Shown: piece after piece, positions 28,321-36,466 of the stretch | How the letters are laid out: each line of letters starts with the position of its first letter | Position numbering within the stretch: the stretch's first letter is position 1 | Assembly (NCBI GenBank): GCA_965223485.1 | Contig: OZ244993.1 | Coordinates: 2,232,001 to 2,296,000, forward strand | Reading direction: 5' to 3' | Length of the DNA stretch: 64,000 nt | Source of the DNA: VXPQ01 sp965223485 | GTDB taxonomy: Bacteria > Bacteroidota > Rhodothermia > Rhodothermales > VXPQ01 | Translations under genes and position numbers: made by a program | Notes under the pieces: generated by a model | Told to the model about the DNA's origin: nothing | The model's input: the letters and a program-made list of their open reading frames with translations, nothing else | The model's database searches: none

Positions 28321-28351
28321 ATTATACGCAATGCATGGTATTAAAATTCAA
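28321..28351 (-). promoter_or_regulatory. candidate promoter of the AAA15 ATPase
   Basis: On the minus strand TTGAAT (28351-28346) and TATAAT (28326-28321) are 19 bp apart, about 35 bp before the ATPase start. The -10 is perfect; the spacing is slightly long. Confidence 0.45.
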
Positions 28352-28607
28352 TTTTGCGAGATTTTTTCACAAAAGAATCCATATCGCTCTGTGTTTTACT
28401 CAGGCAGGAGATGCTATGTAGTGTTTCCGGCGCCCCACGGGCACAGTTCGGCAAACGGGCTGACGAGGTGTGAGTGGCGGGCATATTGGGCGCCGGTGGT
28501 TGCTTTGACGCCCATAGGGCTTTTCTGCAGGGCGAGTTACAGGTGCGCGGGATGAAGAGGATGCCGTCTACCACCCGAGTCAGACCGATTCGCGCCTCTT
28601 CACAGGT

Positions 28608-28636
28608 TTGCATAAATATGGTGAAATAACTATAAT
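28608..28636 (+). promoter_or_regulatory. promoter of the toxin-antitoxin pair
   Basis: TTGCAT (28608-28613) and TATAAT (28631-28636) are separated by exactly 17 bp. The toxin ATG follows the -10 by only 5 bp, so a transcript from here would be leaderless or nearly so. The remaining sequence from 28286 to 28607 holds no gene I can support. Confidence 0.65.
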
Positions 28637-28641
28637 AGGGT

Positions 28642-29010
28642 ATGGGGTCAGACGTACTGAAACCTGTAGAATGGGTAGGGTCGAGCAGAGCGGACTTGAA
28701 GAAGTTTCCAGCCGCCGTACAGGACCAAGTCGGTTTTGCTCTGTATCAGGCACAAACCGGGCTCAAACACCGCGATGCCAAACCACTCAGGGGGTTGGGG
28801 GCCAATATCCTGGAGGTTGTATCACGTCAGGAAGGGAACACCTACCGGACGGTATACACGGTCCGGTTCAAAGCGGCCGTCTATGTCCTGCATGCCTTCC
28901 AAAAGAAGTCCAAACGGGGCATCGCGACACCGAAACAGGAACTTGATCTTGTCAAACAGAGACTGAAGGCAGCGCAGCGCCATTACGCCGATAACTACGG
29001 CAAAGAGTAG
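28642..29010 (+). CDS. RelE/HigB-like toxin (phage Gp49-like family)
   Basis: The 122-residue basic protein has the layout of Gp49-like HigB toxins: KPVEWVGSSRADLKKFPAAVQ at the N-terminus, AKPLRGLGANILEVV in the middle, YRTVYTVRF and VYVLHAFQKKSKRGIATPKQELDLVKQRL at the end. Toxins of this family are ribosome-dependent mRNA interferases. The toxin gene precedes its antitoxin, the HigBA order, with 4 bp between them. The assigned start gives a short N-terminal extension (MGSDVL) but is the only ATG that fits. Confidence 0.88.
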   Translation: MGSDVLKPVEWVGSSRADLKKFPAAVQDQVGFALYQAQTGLKHRDAKPLRGLGANILEVVSRQEGNTYRTVYTVRFKAAVYVLHAFQKKSKRGIATPKQELDLVKQRLKAAQRHYADNYGKE

Positions 29011-29014
29011 ATTC

Positions 29015-29341
29015 ATGAAAACAGACGGAATAAAGATCGAACAGGGCGCCGGAAACGTATTCACGGATCTGGGGCGCCCCGACGCTGAGGCTCACTTGCT
29101 AAAGGCGGAACTCGTTACCCGCATTGACAGGATTATCCGCCAGCGTGGACTCAAACAGGTCGAGGCGGCAAAATTGCTTGGACTATCCCAGCCCGATGTT
29201 TCGCGCCTCCTGCGGGGAAGTTTTCGAGAGTATTCCATGGAGCGCCTACTACGCCTATTGACGGTGCTTGGGCGTGACGTGGAAATCGTTATTCGAGAAC
29301 CCCACTCTCCGCGACGGGGCAGGCTCCGCGTTGAAGCATAA
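29015..29341 (+). CDS. XRE-family antitoxin (HigA-like)
   Basis: The 108-residue protein has an XRE helix-turn-helix at residues about 36-85 (GLKQVEAAKLLGLSQPDVSRLLRGSFREYSMERLLRLLTVLG), the type found in antitoxins that pair with Gp49-like toxins. It should neutralise the preceding toxin and repress the shared promoter. It starts 4 bp after the toxin stop and ends 33 bp from the convergent hemG. Confidence 0.87.
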   Translation: MKTDGIKIEQGAGNVFTDLGRPDAEAHLLKAELVTRIDRIIRQRGLKQVEAAKLLGLSQPDVSRLLRGSFREYSMERLLRLLTVLGRDVEIVIREPHSPRRGRLRVEA

Positions 29342-29374
29342 GCCTCCGGCCCCGTGTCTCTTGACACTACCTTG

Positions 29375-30772
29375 TCATACAAGGCATCGGCGGGCCGCCT
29401 GTTCTCCGGATTTCGCGGCATCGGCGATAGAAACGCCCATGCGGTAGTTGCCTGCCATGAACCAGCCGGGCCAGGCGGCTTCGAGCCGGTCTATGGCGGC
29501 GAGTGTTTCCCCATAACCGATATTGTACTGGGGAACAGCCCGTTCCCATGTGGTACGCCACCGGAAAACAGGCTCTCCGGAAACGTTCAGCAGGCGCTGC
29601 AGATCACGCAGTACAAGGGCGTAGGCTTCCTCATCCGGTATCGAGGCCAGTGCTGGATTCCGCATCCCGCCGATCATGGTGGTAAGCAGTACATGCCCCG
29701 CCGGCGCCCGCGCCGCATCCGGCCGAAAAGTCGATGAAGCGGAGGATCTGCCCGAAAAGATGGACGACGTAAACAAGGCGCCGAGAATGCGGATACTTCG
29801 CTCTATACGTGGAACCAGCATGCCGAATCCGTCGAGCGGATGCCCTACATGTTCCCGCCGGAAGCCCATTGCCGCGACGGCAAGCGGGGCGTAAACGACA
29901 CGGGTCAATGGTTCGAGGGAAGGTCCTTCAGGCAACGCGATGGGGGCAAGCGCGTGAAGCGGGGCGGCATATACAACCGCGTCGAAGGGTTCGCTCCATA
30001 TGGTTTGTTCATGCCCGGACAGGAGGCGGTCTCCGGAAACGATCCAATGAGACCCTTGCCGCTCCAGACGCCGTACGGGAGTGGACAGGCGCAGGTGGTC
30101 GCCCAAGGCGTCGGAAAGAGCCTCCGGTAATTGCCCAAGACCTTTCCTGAAAGAAAACATGCCGCCTGCCATCCGGTTTTTCTTGCCCTTGCGCCCTCGA
30201 AGTAGCGCCCGTACGATAGACCCCGATTCCTGCTCCATACGCCAGATATCCGGGAAGGCGTGGCGGATGGCAAGACGTTCCGGATCCCCTCCGTAGACGC
30301 CGGCGACAAACGGGTCCATGCCATAGTCCAGCACCTCGGGCCCGAAACGCCTGCGCGCAAAATCGGCCACGCTTTCCTCTTCCGTCGGACGAGACTTGGG
30401 TATAAAGGGTTCACGGAGCGCCCGTCGCCGGGCACGGGCAGAAAACAAGGAGCCTTTGATAAGATCGGCCGGGGAACTCGGCGCGGCAACCGGCTTGCCG
30501 CCACGCACGATATATCTCTTGCGGGCGGTTTTCGAGGCAGGAAGGCGGTCTATGTCCAGTCCGGCGTCGCGGATGAGTGCATCAAGGACCGGATTCGCCG
30601 CCTGAATGGAGGTAGCTCCAAATTCGACAAGGAATCCCCCGATGCGCTCCGTACCGATTACACCGCCTGCCCGCGCCTGCGCCTCGAACACGACCGGTTC
30701 CGCGCCAGCCAACTGCAACCGGAAAGCAGCCGTCAGTCCGGCAATTCCTGCTCCTATTACCGCCACACGCAT
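29375..30772 (-). CDS. hemG: protoporphyrinogen oxidase (FAD-dependent)
   Basis: The enzyme oxidises (copro)protoporphyrinogen in haem biosynthesis. The 465-residue protein starts with the FAD dinucleotide motif VAVIGAGIAGLTAAFRLQLAGAEPVVFEA, followed by RAGGVIGTERIGGFLVEFGATSI, and ends with the conserved AWPGWFMAGNYRMGVSIADAAKSGEQAA. This is the HemY-type oxidase (often named hemG or hemY), unlike the flavodoxin-like E. coli HemG. No other haem gene is nearby. Whether it acts on coproporphyrinogen or protoporphyrinogen cannot be told by eye. Confidence 0.9.
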   Translation of the reverse strand: MRVAVIGAGIAGLTAAFRLQLAGAEPVVFEAQARAGGVIGTERIGGFLVEFGATSIQAANPVLDALIRDAGLDIDRLPASKTARKRYIVRGGKPVAAPSSPADLIKGSLFSARARRRALREPFIPKSRPTEEESVADFARRRFGPEVLDYGMDPFVAGVYGGDPERLAIRHAFPDIWRMEQESGSIVRALLRGRKGKKNRMAGGMFSFRKGLGQLPEALSDALGDHLRLSTPVRRLERQGSHWIVSGDRLLSGHEQTIWSEPFDAVVYAAPLHALAPIALPEGPSLEPLTRVVYAPLAVAAMGFRREHVGHPLDGFGMLVPRIERSIRILGALFTSSIFSGRSSASSTFRPDAARAPAGHVLLTTMIGGMRNPALASIPDEEAYALVLRDLQRLLNVSGEPVFRWRTTWERAVPQYNIGYGETLAAIDRLEAAWPGWFMAGNYRMGVSIADAAKSGEQAARRCLV

Positions 30773-30972
30773 CGCTCAAGCCTGTCTTGTGTGCTTGTCG
30801 CGTCGGAAAGTAGTATTATAAGCGCTCTGCATTTCCCAACGCTCCGCGAGAGCCGGAAACTCTGGGCGAACATAGCGTTCTATCTTTGGACAAAGTATTG
30901 CCGGATAGTGCGCCCGATGCGCCGATCTCGATAATAGCAATCTGACCAAACAGCATTCGTCGAGAGGTAAAC

Positions 30973-31209
30973 ATGAACCCCGACCTCATTCGATCTGATC
31001 CTGCCGTCCTCATGGGAAAACCGGTGGTCGCCGGAACGCGCATTACGGTTGAGCTGATCCTGGAAAAACTGTCCGCTGGCGAGACCGTTGAACAAGTGCT
31101 TCAGGCCCATCCTCGTCTAACCAGCGAGGGTGTTTTCGCTGCCTTGAGCTTTGCCGCCAAAGCGCTGCGGGCTGACATCGTTTACCCCACAGCCGAACAG
31201 GACACGTGA
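30973..31209 (+). CDS. DUF433 antitoxin-like protein (orphan)
   Basis: The 78-residue protein is a clear DUF433 domain: DPAVLMGKPVVAGTRITVELILEKLSAGETVEQVLQAHPRLTSEGVFAALSFAA, a winged-helix-like fold. DUF433 proteins usually stand upstream of a DUF5615 PIN-like toxin. No such toxin follows here; a GTG at 31206 opens only about 18 codons. The gene therefore looks like a lone antitoxin, perhaps left after loss of its partner. Confidence 0.8.
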   Translation: MNPDLIRSDPAVLMGKPVVAGTRITVELILEKLSAGETVEQVLQAHPRLTSEGVFAALSFAAKALRADIVYPTAEQDT

Positions 31210-31255
31210 ATATTCTGGGGTTTACATACATAACGCATCGATTTCCCGTACCGCC

Positions 31256-31702
31256 ATGCTGACGATCAAGAATCTTTTTGTGCTGTTTCACGTCGTGACC
31301 GCCGCCGGATGGTTCGGCGTCGCACTCCTTCTGGGCCGTATCGCCCGCGCCGCCGCGGTTTCGTCTTCCGGCGATGCCGTGCGCGAGATAGGGGCCAAGG
31401 CTGTAAGTCTCACAGGCATATTCGCCGTGCTTACGTTCCTGTTCGGGCTTGCCGCGTTTTTAATCGGGGGAGGATTCGGGACGTACGGTCCTGAATATCA
31501 CACGAGCCTGCTGTTCATTCTGGTTCTGGTAGGCATCCAGTTCTTTGTGATACGCCCTGCCTGGGGAACCCTGGCTTCGGATGGGGACGAAGAGTCCCGG
31601 CAAGCGGCTCGCAAGCGGCTTGCCATGAGCATCGGGGCCGGGCACCTTATCTGGCTGTTCGTGCTCGTGCTTATGCTGGCGCGGTATTATCCGGTGATGT
31701 GA
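31256..31702 (+). CDS. four-helix integral membrane protein of unknown function
   Basis: The ATG at 31256 gives 148 residues (MLTIKNLFVLFHVV) with four predicted membrane segments: about 5-27, 47-73, 79-101 and 122-145. The first helix with HVVTAAGWFG resembles DUF2269-type or CopD-like small membrane proteins, where a His near the start of helix 1 may bind haem or metal; this resemblance is weak. The open frame back to 31151 overlaps the DUF433 gene and is an unlikely start. Confidence 0.65.
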   Translation: MLTIKNLFVLFHVVTAAGWFGVALLLGRIARAAAVSSSGDAVREIGAKAVSLTGIFAVLTFLFGLAAFLIGGGFGTYGPEYHTSLLFILVLVGIQFFVIRPAWGTLASDGDEESRQAARKRLAMSIGAGHLIWLFVLVLMLARYYPVM

Positions 31703-31843
31703 CGGGGGATTCCATAAAACCTCTCCGATCAAATTGAGCCATCTCTGGTAATCGCTCTCGACAGAAATTGCGTACGATCATATAGATGTGGGCAAGTTGT
31801 TAATAAGTCGACATAATTCTCCTGAAACCACCAAGTATACAAT

Positions 31844-33124
31844 ATGTATCATAAGCGGATAGCAATGATGAGGTTGGAGCTTATGAAGAACGCATCATTA
31901 TTTACATCAGAAGAGCGGGAAGTTCCCGTTTATAATGTAGAGGATATTTCCACTCGTCCACAGGATGTTAATTATGCTACTCCATTGAATAGCTTGTCAC
32001 TTAATTGGACAGAAAAGCAACTCCCAGAACGTATTAGAACCAAACACGTCCATAGACTACATCCCTATTTAGGTAAATATATTCCTCAGTTAGTGGAAAT
32101 ATTCATTCGAAAGTATTTTTCTTCCGAAATGACAGTCCTCGATCCATTTTCGGGATCAGGTACAACTCTTGTACAGGCAAATGAGGCGAATATACACAGT
32201 GTAGGGTGTGATATTTCTGCATTTAACATTTTGATTAGTTCTGTGAAAACTACTGTCTATAATATAGATATTCTTAAAAAAGAACTCGGTGATATTTTAG
32301 AAAAAACCGCACACTTTACAGGTCAAGATTCCTGTTCTATTCCTCTTTTTGACACTGACAAGAAAGGTTCTTTGAAAACTATAAATAAATCAACAAATGA
32401 TTATTTACAAAATTGGTTCGCTCCTCAATCGATGGAAGAATTATTGACATATAGGCAACTATTACCCAATTATGAATATGCAGAATTCATGAAATTAATC
32501 CTGTCCAGATCTGCTAGATCTGCTAGGCTTACAACACACTTTGACCTTGATTTCCCAAAAAGGCCTACTACCGAACCATATTATTGTTATAAGCATATTA
32601 AAATATGCTCACCTACTCAAACGGCTTTTAAGTTTTTGTCTCGCTACAGCCAAGATGGCTTGAGACGTGTGGAAGAGTTTTCGCATTTGAGAACTAATGC
32701 GAATATACGGTTAATACATGGCGATAGCAGGGAAGTCGATTTTCCCTATGTGGATGGCGTTATCACCAGCCCGCCATATGTAGGATTGATTGATTATCAT
32801 GAACAACATCGTTATGCATTTGAATTACTTGCTATAGAAGATAATCGTCAAGATGAAATTGGTTCTGCGTCAAATGGCCAAAGTATTACAGCCAGGAAAA
32901 CGTATCTTAAAGATATGAAAGCAGTTTTTGCGAATGTTATTAAAAGTATCAAATCTGGCAGTAAAATAATCGTTGTAGCTGCTGACAAGTTTGATTTGTA
33001 TAGTGAAATACTTAATCATTCTGAAATTGTACATGATGCCACATTGGAAAGACATGTTAATCGTCGCACTGGGCGACGATCTGGCAAGTTTTTTGAATCC
33101 ATTTTCATTTATACTAAACGATAA
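31844..33124 (+). CDS. type II DNA methyltransferase (SPPY, probably N4-cytosine)
   Basis: Methylates the host DNA to protect it from the companion nuclease. The 426-residue frame has the SAM-binding motif I DPFSGSGTT at residues 100-108 and the catalytic TSPPY at 308-312, so motif I precedes motif IV. An SPPY core favours N4-cytosine methylation. A start at the ATG 31883 (MKNASLF) is also possible, as a GGAG sits just before it. The gene is visibly AT-rich compared with both flanks, a sign of recent transfer. The nuclease gene follows after 9 bp. Confidence 0.88.
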   Translation: MYHKRIAMMRLELMKNASLFTSEEREVPVYNVEDISTRPQDVNYATPLNSLSLNWTEKQLPERIRTKHVHRLHPYLGKYIPQLVEIFIRKYFSSEMTVLDPFSGSGTTLVQANEANIHSVGCDISAFNILISSVKTTVYNIDILKKELGDILEKTAHFTGQDSCSIPLFDTDKKGSLKTINKSTNDYLQNWFAPQSMEELLTYRQLLPNYEYAEFMKLILSRSARSARLTTHFDLDFPKRPTTEPYYCYKHIKICSPTQTAFKFLSRYSQDGLRRVEEFSHLRTNANIRLIHGDSREVDFPYVDGVITSPPYVGLIDYHEQHRYAFELLAIEDNRQDEIGSASNGQSITARKTYLKDMKAVFANVIKSIKSGSKIIVVAADKFDLYSEILNHSEIVHDATLERHVNRRTGRRSGKFFESIFIYTKR

Positions 33125-33133
33125 AGAAGAATT

Positions 33134-33943
33134 ATGGAAAGGGTACTCGAAGAAGCAATTGAGGAAGTGATAACCACTATGATGGATAAAGTGATGGAGA
33201 AGGTTATAGAAAAAGATCCTTTTGTTAGGGAAGATCATCAAAAAAAGAAACCCTTGTATGCTGCTCTTGTCCCTGACGAAATTTTCAAATCTGCTCATTT
33301 TGAACGACGTTTTGTGACTCCTTTTGGTAAAGTTTGGGAAAAACTTGCTAAGGTAATTGGTGAATATTTTATGGGGTTTGCAGAAATTAATTATAAGATT
33401 CATGGAGAAATTCCACGAGAACGTTTGAGACGTATATCAGAAACCTTAAACGCACTTGAATCTAATGCAAATCCAGATTGGAAAACTGAACTTCGCTATG
33501 TACTGAATGGCAACGGCCCATTAGTTCCTGTAGAAGTTATATGTGATGTTTTTATTTCTCATTCTTCTGATGATGATGGATATGCTTATGAGATTAAGGC
33601 GCCTCTTCCCAATAGCGATCAGACTAAAGTGAGTAAGGAAAAATTATTTAAGCTGTATGCAATGGAGCCTGTACAAATTCGTGATGCTTATTTTGCTCTT
33701 CCATATAATCCATATGGAAAAAAGGATAATTATGATTGGAAATTTCCTATGCGCTGGTTTGATATGCATAATGATCCCTGTGTATTAATCGGAGATGAAT
33801 TGTGGAATAAATTAGGTGGTATAGGTACGTATGATAGTTTTATATCTGTAATCCGCCGTCTTGGGAGACATTATCATGAGCGGATCTATAATGAATATAT
33901 GGGTCTTGATATACCAGAAGATTGGGAACCCTTTCAATTCTAA
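33134..33943 (+). CDS. TdeIII/MjaII-family type II restriction endonuclease
   Basis: The 269-residue protein matches the TdeIII (MjaII) family: MEKVIEKDPF, KPLYAALVPDEIFKSAHFERRFVTPFGKVWEKLA, the PD-(D/E)xK-like core CDVF (Asp 138) then YEIKAP (Glu 153, Lys 155), and LPNSDQTKVSKEKL, FALPYNPYGKK and FPMRWFDM. Named members of the family cut GGNCC; that specificity is carried over by homology only. A GGNCC site has no adenine to methylate, which fits the SPPY cytosine-type partner upstream. It shares the AT-rich composition of the methyltransferase. Confidence 0.88.
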   Translation: MERVLEEAIEEVITTMMDKVMEKVIEKDPFVREDHQKKKPLYAALVPDEIFKSAHFERRFVTPFGKVWEKLAKVIGEYFMGFAEINYKIHGEIPRERLRRISETLNALESNANPDWKTELRYVLNGNGPLVPVEVICDVFISHSSDDDGYAYEIKAPLPNSDQTKVSKEKLFKLYAMEPVQIRDAYFALPYNPYGKKDNYDWKFPMRWFDMHNDPCVLIGDELWNKLGGIGTYDSFISVIRRLGRHYHERIYNEYMGLDIPEDWEPFQF

Positions 33944-34026
33944 TTATCGAATTTTTTTAATCGGGCGTGTCCTAAGACTGTGTAGGTGATCGTTCGTATA
34001 TATAATCTCACCAAGAGGTAAATACG

Positions 34027-34465
34027 ATGGCTGAACTTATAGAGAAGAGGCAGCTCTTACTGAACGAGTTGCTGAAGGATTTCAAGGGGGGCATGTGACA
34101 TCTTTGGAGGAGTTGGCTGCTGAAGACGATAGGCAAACGGCTACCAAGGCGGTCCCTTGAGGGGAGATGACGCATCATATAGGTTATCCTCCTTGTGATC
34201 CGGCAGGGTGGGATGCGAAGACTTCCTTGGTGGACGCAGTGCGAAGCGGCTCGAGTTCGTTTGATCCGGAGGTTCCCCACGATTGCAATGGAAGTTTCGA
34301 GCGAAGATTGTGGAAAAGCGCCAGTGTGGGTAGCGGGTCTTGACGAGACGATTTTGAAATTTCTCTCGCTCGGACTCTGCGGGAGGTGTCGGGAAAGTGG
34401 AAGCGACCCCATACAAGACTGGAGGTCATTTCGACGCAATATCAACTGCCGAATTGTGATTCGGA
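34027..34465 (+). pseudogene. decayed IS256-family transposase (N-terminal third)
   Basis: Pieces of an IS256 transposase can be read in order but in shifting frames with stops: MAELIEKRQLLLNELLKDFKG (34027 on), then MTHHIGYPPCDPAG (about 34167-34208), then EVPHDCNGSFER, FRAKIVEKRQ in another frame, and GLDETILKF. They correspond to the family's LLKDFK, EMTHHLGY, EVPRDRNGSFEP and GFDEKILSLY blocks. The catalytic DDE part is missing. The remnant fills most of the 528-bp gap between the nuclease and the DUF4145 gene and marks an insertion at the edge of the restriction island. Confidence 0.8.
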
Positions 34466-34471
34466 CTTTTC

Positions 34472-35683
34472 TCAGGGCCCCTGCCTTGGAGGAATATGTT
34501 CCTTGATTGCATTGACCTCCCTTCCTACCACAAAGACACGGTATAGAAAGGTTTCCATGCCATTGAGCAGCGTCATGAGCTGCTTGGGTGCAAGTTTCCA
34601 GCCGCGGTGAGCAGCCGCACTGCCTGCATCGGTAAGCGTCGAGAGAAGTTCACGTTCATCATTACTTATAATTTCCAATTCTTCAAGTTGCTCCAGCTTT
34701 TGAAAAAAGCTCGAGGATTCCTGTGCCCCCTTCAACACAAATGCCCGATCCAGAGCAGTGCGAGTACCGATCACAGCGAGGACGTGAAGGTCGGCATCAA
34801 ATGCTTCGTAAACCTCGTTGAGTACATGTTGAAGATCAGGGTCGTCAAGTTTGTACAACCATTCAGGTCTTTTTCGCTTCGCCGGCGATGGCCAGTAGGT
34901 GACACGGGTTTCGGGTTTGGGGAAAATTTGACCTGTCTCCAGATCGTGCTCATAACTAATGTCTTCCCAGGACTCGTATTCCTTTAGGACATACACCACT
35001 TGGCATCCGCGGCATCGAAGAATGTAATAAGAATCGCTGGCACACATTTCAACTGAATCGTATCGCTCTTCATGTGACGCAACGATGTCGGCATTGCGAT
35101 CCGGTCCACATTCAGGGCAGTGGCCTTTACGAATACCGGGAGTTGATCCTAAAGATTTTGTCTCGGTTGGGCTGCGGGGAGTCGGGGTTTCGGCTTCATA
35201 CGCCGCTGGTGTCATAGCAATCGTATTCTTATCCGTCGATAGTGTTACAAAGCCCTGTTGGCATGCCCACTCGATAAGGTTTATGAGGGAATACTCATCA
35301 AGAGTGCCCACCACTGCCAGCAGGGCATTTTTGTCCGTGATGTCGATCCAAGTCAAAGAAGCATCCCCGACCTGCTTTTTGAGGTAACGCAGCAAGTTGG
35401 CAAGCTGGACATCTGGAGAGGGAAGCGGCTTCGTGCAGATATCATCCACATGCGTACTATAAATCTCCAGCCGATTATCTTCTGAAGTCTGGCTGCGAAT
35501 AGCATGACTCGCCCGTGCGACAGCAAGGGGATTGTTTTCCAATCGGCTTGGCAGTATAGCCGCTGCCGTTCTGCTCAAAATGAAAGGTCCGCAGCGCGGA
35601 CACCGTACATAGACGGCATCGCGTGTACCTTCCCAGCCCGTGTCAGCTTTGCGTCCACAGACAGGACACGTACCGTGGTTCAT
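34472..35683 (-). CDS. zinc-ribbon protein with C-terminal DUF4145 domain
   Basis: The 403-residue protein has an N-terminal zinc ribbon (Cys 6, 9, 28, 31), a second CPEC ... RCRGC zinc site in the middle (about residues 205-245), and a C-terminal all-helical domain with TRTALDRAFVLKGA and TDAGSAAAHRGWKLAPKQLMTLLNGMETFLYRVFV, the DUF4145 pattern. DUF4145 is found in restriction enzymes and other defence-associated proteins, but its activity is unknown. The gene faces the restriction-modification pair across the IS256 remnant. A defence role is plausible by neighbourhood only. Confidence 0.7.
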   Translation of the reverse strand: MNHGTCPVCGRKADTGWEGTRDAVYVRCPRCGPFILSRTAAAILPSRLENNPLAVARASHAIRSQTSEDNRLEIYSTHVDDICTKPLPSPDVQLANLLRYLKKQVGDASLTWIDITDKNALLAVVGTLDEYSLINLIEWACQQGFVTLSTDKNTIAMTPAAYEAETPTPRSPTETKSLGSTPGIRKGHCPECGPDRNADIVASHEERYDSVEMCASDSYYILRCRGCQVVYVLKEYESWEDISYEHDLETGQIFPKPETRVTYWPSPAKRKRPEWLYKLDDPDLQHVLNEVYEAFDADLHVLAVIGTRTALDRAFVLKGAQESSSFFQKLEQLEELEIISNDERELLSTLTDAGSAAAHRGWKLAPKQLMTLLNGMETFLYRVFVVGREVNAIKEHIPPRQGP

Positions 35684-35800
35684 GGGATTATTGCGTTTGA
35701 CTCTTGCTGTTCACGTTTCCAGAGATTAAAGACCCCCGGAACCTCCGGCGAAACGGACGAAAACCATTGAGCGGCCAAGAATGTGAAATGAGGCGCTCCG

Positions 35801-36466
35801 CTACTCTTCCCCCTCTGCGGCCTCCGCTTCCTCTTCCGCCTCCCTGATCGCCTCCCTCATCGCCTCCAACTCCTCAATCGTCCAGGGCTCCTGGCGATCC
35901 GCTACGGCTTCCCGTACCTCCGCCACCGTTTCAGGCGTGATATCACTGGCGTCGTTGCCCCATTCCGTGCGGATATAGGTGAGCAGGTCTGCCATCTCTT
36001 CGTCGTTCAGAAAGGCTCCCCAAGGGGGCATCGCGCCGGTGTACACCATGCCGTTTACCTCCATTTCTCCTGTCAGTCCGTTCAGGATGATCCGGATGAG
36101 CACCTCCTCGTCGCCCGTTACCCATTCGGTTCCGGTGAGCGGAGGGAATACGCCCGGCACGCCGCCCCCGTTCATCTGGTGGCATGACATGCAGCGCGTC
36201 AGGTAAATCTCGGCGCCGTCCTGCACAGCGGGTATCCGCTCGACATGGTCTTCTTTTTCAGGGGATGCCGTTACCGGACGCAAAAGGTCATCCTGCACCG
36301 GACGATCTATAAAGACGGCCCCTGAACCGACCAGCCCGACGAGGCTTGCCAGGAACAGGGTTGCGAGTTTCTTACGCCGGGAAGAAGAGGCGTTGGAGCG
36401 ATGCATAGGCCGATGAGGGCGGTCTTTATACTCCGTTCCTGTAGTACGATCGACAAACTGATTCAT
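35801..36466 (-). CDS. membrane-anchored cytochrome c
   Basis: The ATG at 36466 gives 221 residues. A single N-terminal membrane helix (about 34-53) anchors a class I cytochrome c domain with the haem motif CMSCH at 92-96 and a likely axial Met 146 in GAMPPWG. The C-terminal 45 residues are almost all charged, Glu-rich (EAEEEAEAAEGEE). The start overlaps the stop of the sugar-dehydrogenase fusion in an ATGA, so this cytochrome is the likely electron acceptor of that enzyme in the periplasm. Confidence 0.85.
   Translation of the reverse strand: MNQFVDRTTGTEYKDRPHRPMHRSNASSSRRKKLATLFLASLVGLVGSGAVFIDRPVQDDLLRPVTASPEKEDHVERIPAVQDGAEIYLTRCMSCHQMNGGGVPGVFPPLTGTEWVTGDEEVLIRIILNGLTGEMEVNGMVYTGAMPPWGAFLNDEEMADLLTYIRTEWGNDASDITPETVAEVREAVADRQEPWTIEELEAMREAIREAEEEAEAAEGEE

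Noticed and set aside
28341..28613. Minus-strand frame of 90 codons upstream of the toxin
   Set aside because: It spans the toxin promoter and shows no family resemblance.
31206..31262. DUF5615 toxin partner of the DUF433 gene
   Set aside because: The frame from the GTG at 31206 stops after about 18 codons and matches the family only in its first few residues.
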